A stretch of DNA of 41,385 nt, from assembly GCA_964370225.1 (NCBI GenBank), contig CAYJII010000021.1, positions 1 to 41,385 on the forward strand, read 5' to 3'. Below the pieces are notes generated by a model. It made no database searches. It saw only the letters and a program-made list of their open reading frames with translations, and was not told where the DNA came from. This DNA comes from CAYJII01 sp964370225 (GTDB lineage Bacteria; Bacillota; Clostridia; Oscillospirales; Ruminococcaceae). This document shows positions 41,014-41,385 of this stretch, piece by piece (the first letter of the stretch is position 1; every line of letters starts with the position of its first letter). The position numbers and the translations under genes are program-made.

Positions 41014-41050
41014 AAAGCGTACACTATAATTTTTTATAGTGTACGCTTTA
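41014..41050. terminator. terminator after the UroD-like gene
   Basis: A perfect 16-bp stem AAAGCGTACACTATAA (41014-41029) with its complement (41034-41049), loop TTTT, followed by ATTCTA on the plus strand. Confidence 0.85.
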
Positions 41051-41103
41051 TTCTATAGTAGCATTATATAACTGCTCTCTTTTCAAATTATGCTTATAAA
41101 AAT

Positions 41104-41133
41104 AAAAAAGTCATCACTAATGATGACTTTTTT
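41104..41133 (-). terminator. terminator of the rRNA/tRNA operon
   Basis: AAAAAAGTCATCA and TGATGACTTTTTT (41104-41116 and 41121-41133) form a 13-bp stem with loop CTAA; on the minus strand it ends in six T plus ATTTTTAT. It lies just downstream of tRNA-Trp. Confidence 0.9.
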
Positions 41134-41137
41134 ATTT

Positions 41138-41213
41138 TGGCAGGGGCAAAAGGACTTGAACCCTCGGCACGTGGTTTTGGAGACCACTGCTCTACCAACT
41201 GAGCTATACCCCT
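41138..41213 (-). tRNA. tRNA-Trp (anticodon CCA)
   Basis: 76 bases including an encoded CCA end. Acceptor AGGGGTA/TGCCCCT, D arm GCTC..GAGC, anticodon arm GTGGT-CTCCAAA-ACCAC giving anticodon CCA, T arm with loop TTCAAGT and discriminator G. It is the last gene of the operon. Confidence 0.96.
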
Positions 41214-41216
41214 ATA

Positions 41217-41293
41217 TGGTGGGCCTTCAGGGATTCGAACCCGGGACCTACCGGTTATGAGCCGGTTGCTCTAACCAACTGAGCTAAAGGCCC
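41217..41293 (-). tRNA. tRNA-Met (anticodon CAT)
   Basis: 77 bases including an encoded CCA end, three bases upstream of tRNA-Trp. Acceptor GGGCCTT/AAGGCCC, D arm GCTC..GAGC, anticodon arm ACCGG-CTCATAA-CCGGT. The T stem CCGGG/CCCTG has one C-U mismatch. The full acceptor pairing excludes the initiator tRNA; elongator Met is most likely, with tRNA-Ile2 (lysidine-modified CAT) as the alternative. Confidence 0.9.
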
Positions 41294-41296
41294 ACA

Positions 41297-41318
41297 AAAA
41301 CTAGCTTTCGCTAGTTTT
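41297..41318 (-). other. processing hairpin between 5S rRNA and tRNA-Met
   Basis: AAAACTAGC and GCTAGTTTT (41297-41305 and 41310-41318) form a 9-bp stem; on the minus strand the loop is GAAA. It lies between the 5S end and the tRNA and is probably a processing or weak termination signal. Confidence 0.55.
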
Positions 41319-41335
41319 AAATGGGATGCTTTTAG

Positions 41336-41385
41336 TGACGGCGTCTATCTATCTTCCCAGGTCGTCGCCAACCAAGTATTTTCGA
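41336..41385 (-). rRNA. rrf: 5S ribosomal RNA, 3' part
   Basis: The last 50 bases read on the minus strand as the 3' half of 5S rRNA: TACTTGGTTGG, ACCTGGGAAGATAGATAGACGCCG. The 5' half lies beyond the window. It shows that the window ends in an rRNA operon running towards the tRNAs. Confidence 0.88.

Noticed and set aside
41217..41293. Initiator tRNA-fMet
   Set aside because: The acceptor stem is fully paired at the first base pair (G-C) and the anticodon stem lacks the three G-C pairs of initiators in the required order.
1..41385. CRISPR array, prophage, insertion sequence or integrase
   Set aside because: No regularly spaced repeats, no transposase, integrase or phage genes, and no tRNA with an adjacent integrase were found; gene content is metabolic throughout.

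Overview
The window reads as a chromosomal segment of an anaerobic, endospore-forming, low-to-moderate GC Gram-positive bacterium of the class Clostridia. The signs are an alpha/beta-type small acid-soluble spore protein, a six-subunit Rnf complex in the clostridial order C-D-G-E-A-B, an indolepyruvate:ferredoxin oxidoreductase, the two-subunit glycine decarboxylase (GcvPA/GcvPB), strong AGGAGG-type ribosome binding sites, TTGACA-17-TATAAT promoters, and TPP and glycine riboswitches. I cannot name a genus. No phage, transposase, CRISPR array or recombinase is visible; apart from one sequence-level oddity in an rRNA-modification gene the region looks like intact core and metabolic DNA.

Layout. 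1-480: a monocistronic spore-protein gene. 550-9953 (minus strand): a long unidirectional run that starts with a polar amino acid ABC transporter (binding protein, permease, ATPase), continues with phenylacetate-CoA ligase, IorA, IorB, a second phenylacetate-CoA ligase and a double-ACT protein, and ends with ispD, ispF and a small DUF3343-like gene. I read the first part as an aromatic (or similar) amino acid oxidation operon: uptake, 2-oxo acid oxidation to an acyl-CoA with reduction of ferredoxin, and interconversion of the acyl-CoA and free acid. 10104-13432 (minus): aldo/keto reductase with ferredoxin domain, double-GNAT protein, MnmM/YtqB-like methyltransferase and an RluA-type pseudouridine synthase. 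13508-18436 (plus): TPP riboswitch with terminator, then thiW-thiC-(small membrane protein)-thiM-thiE-thiD, a thiamine route that makes the pyrimidine de novo and salvages the thiazole. 18454-20301 (minus): a PocR-domain AraC-type regulator and a corrinoid protein. 20617-25545 (plus): rnfCDGEAB. 25631-29922 (plus): DUF177-rpmF, a folded non-coding element, DUF512 radical SAM protein, der, plsY. 29943-36887 (plus): tandem glycine riboswitch and terminator, then gcvT-gcvH-gcvPA-gcvPB-lplA-lpdA. 36923-41050 (plus): IlvD/Edd-family dehydratase, purD, UroD-like protein. 41104-41385 (minus): end of an rRNA/tRNA operon: 5S rRNA (partial), tRNA-Met, tRNA-Trp, terminator.

How it fits together: ferredoxin reduced by the indolepyruvate oxidoreductase could be re-oxidised by Rnf to make an ion gradient; the glycine cleavage operon carries its own lipoate ligase and lipoamide dehydrogenase and is switched by glycine; thiamine made by the thi operon supplies the cofactor that IorA needs.

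The most unusual items are a compact three-way-junction RNA-like element between rpmF and the DUF512 gene (26419-26531), an RluA-type gene whose homologous N-terminus starts at an ATC codon behind a good ribosome binding site, a leader between the TPP riboswitch terminator and thiW with partial resemblance to a second, degraded TPP aptamer, a corrinoid protein plus PocR regulator with no methyltransferase beside it, and an operon that joins a sugar-acid-like dehydratase to purD and a UroD-like protein behind a palindrome that covers the promoter.
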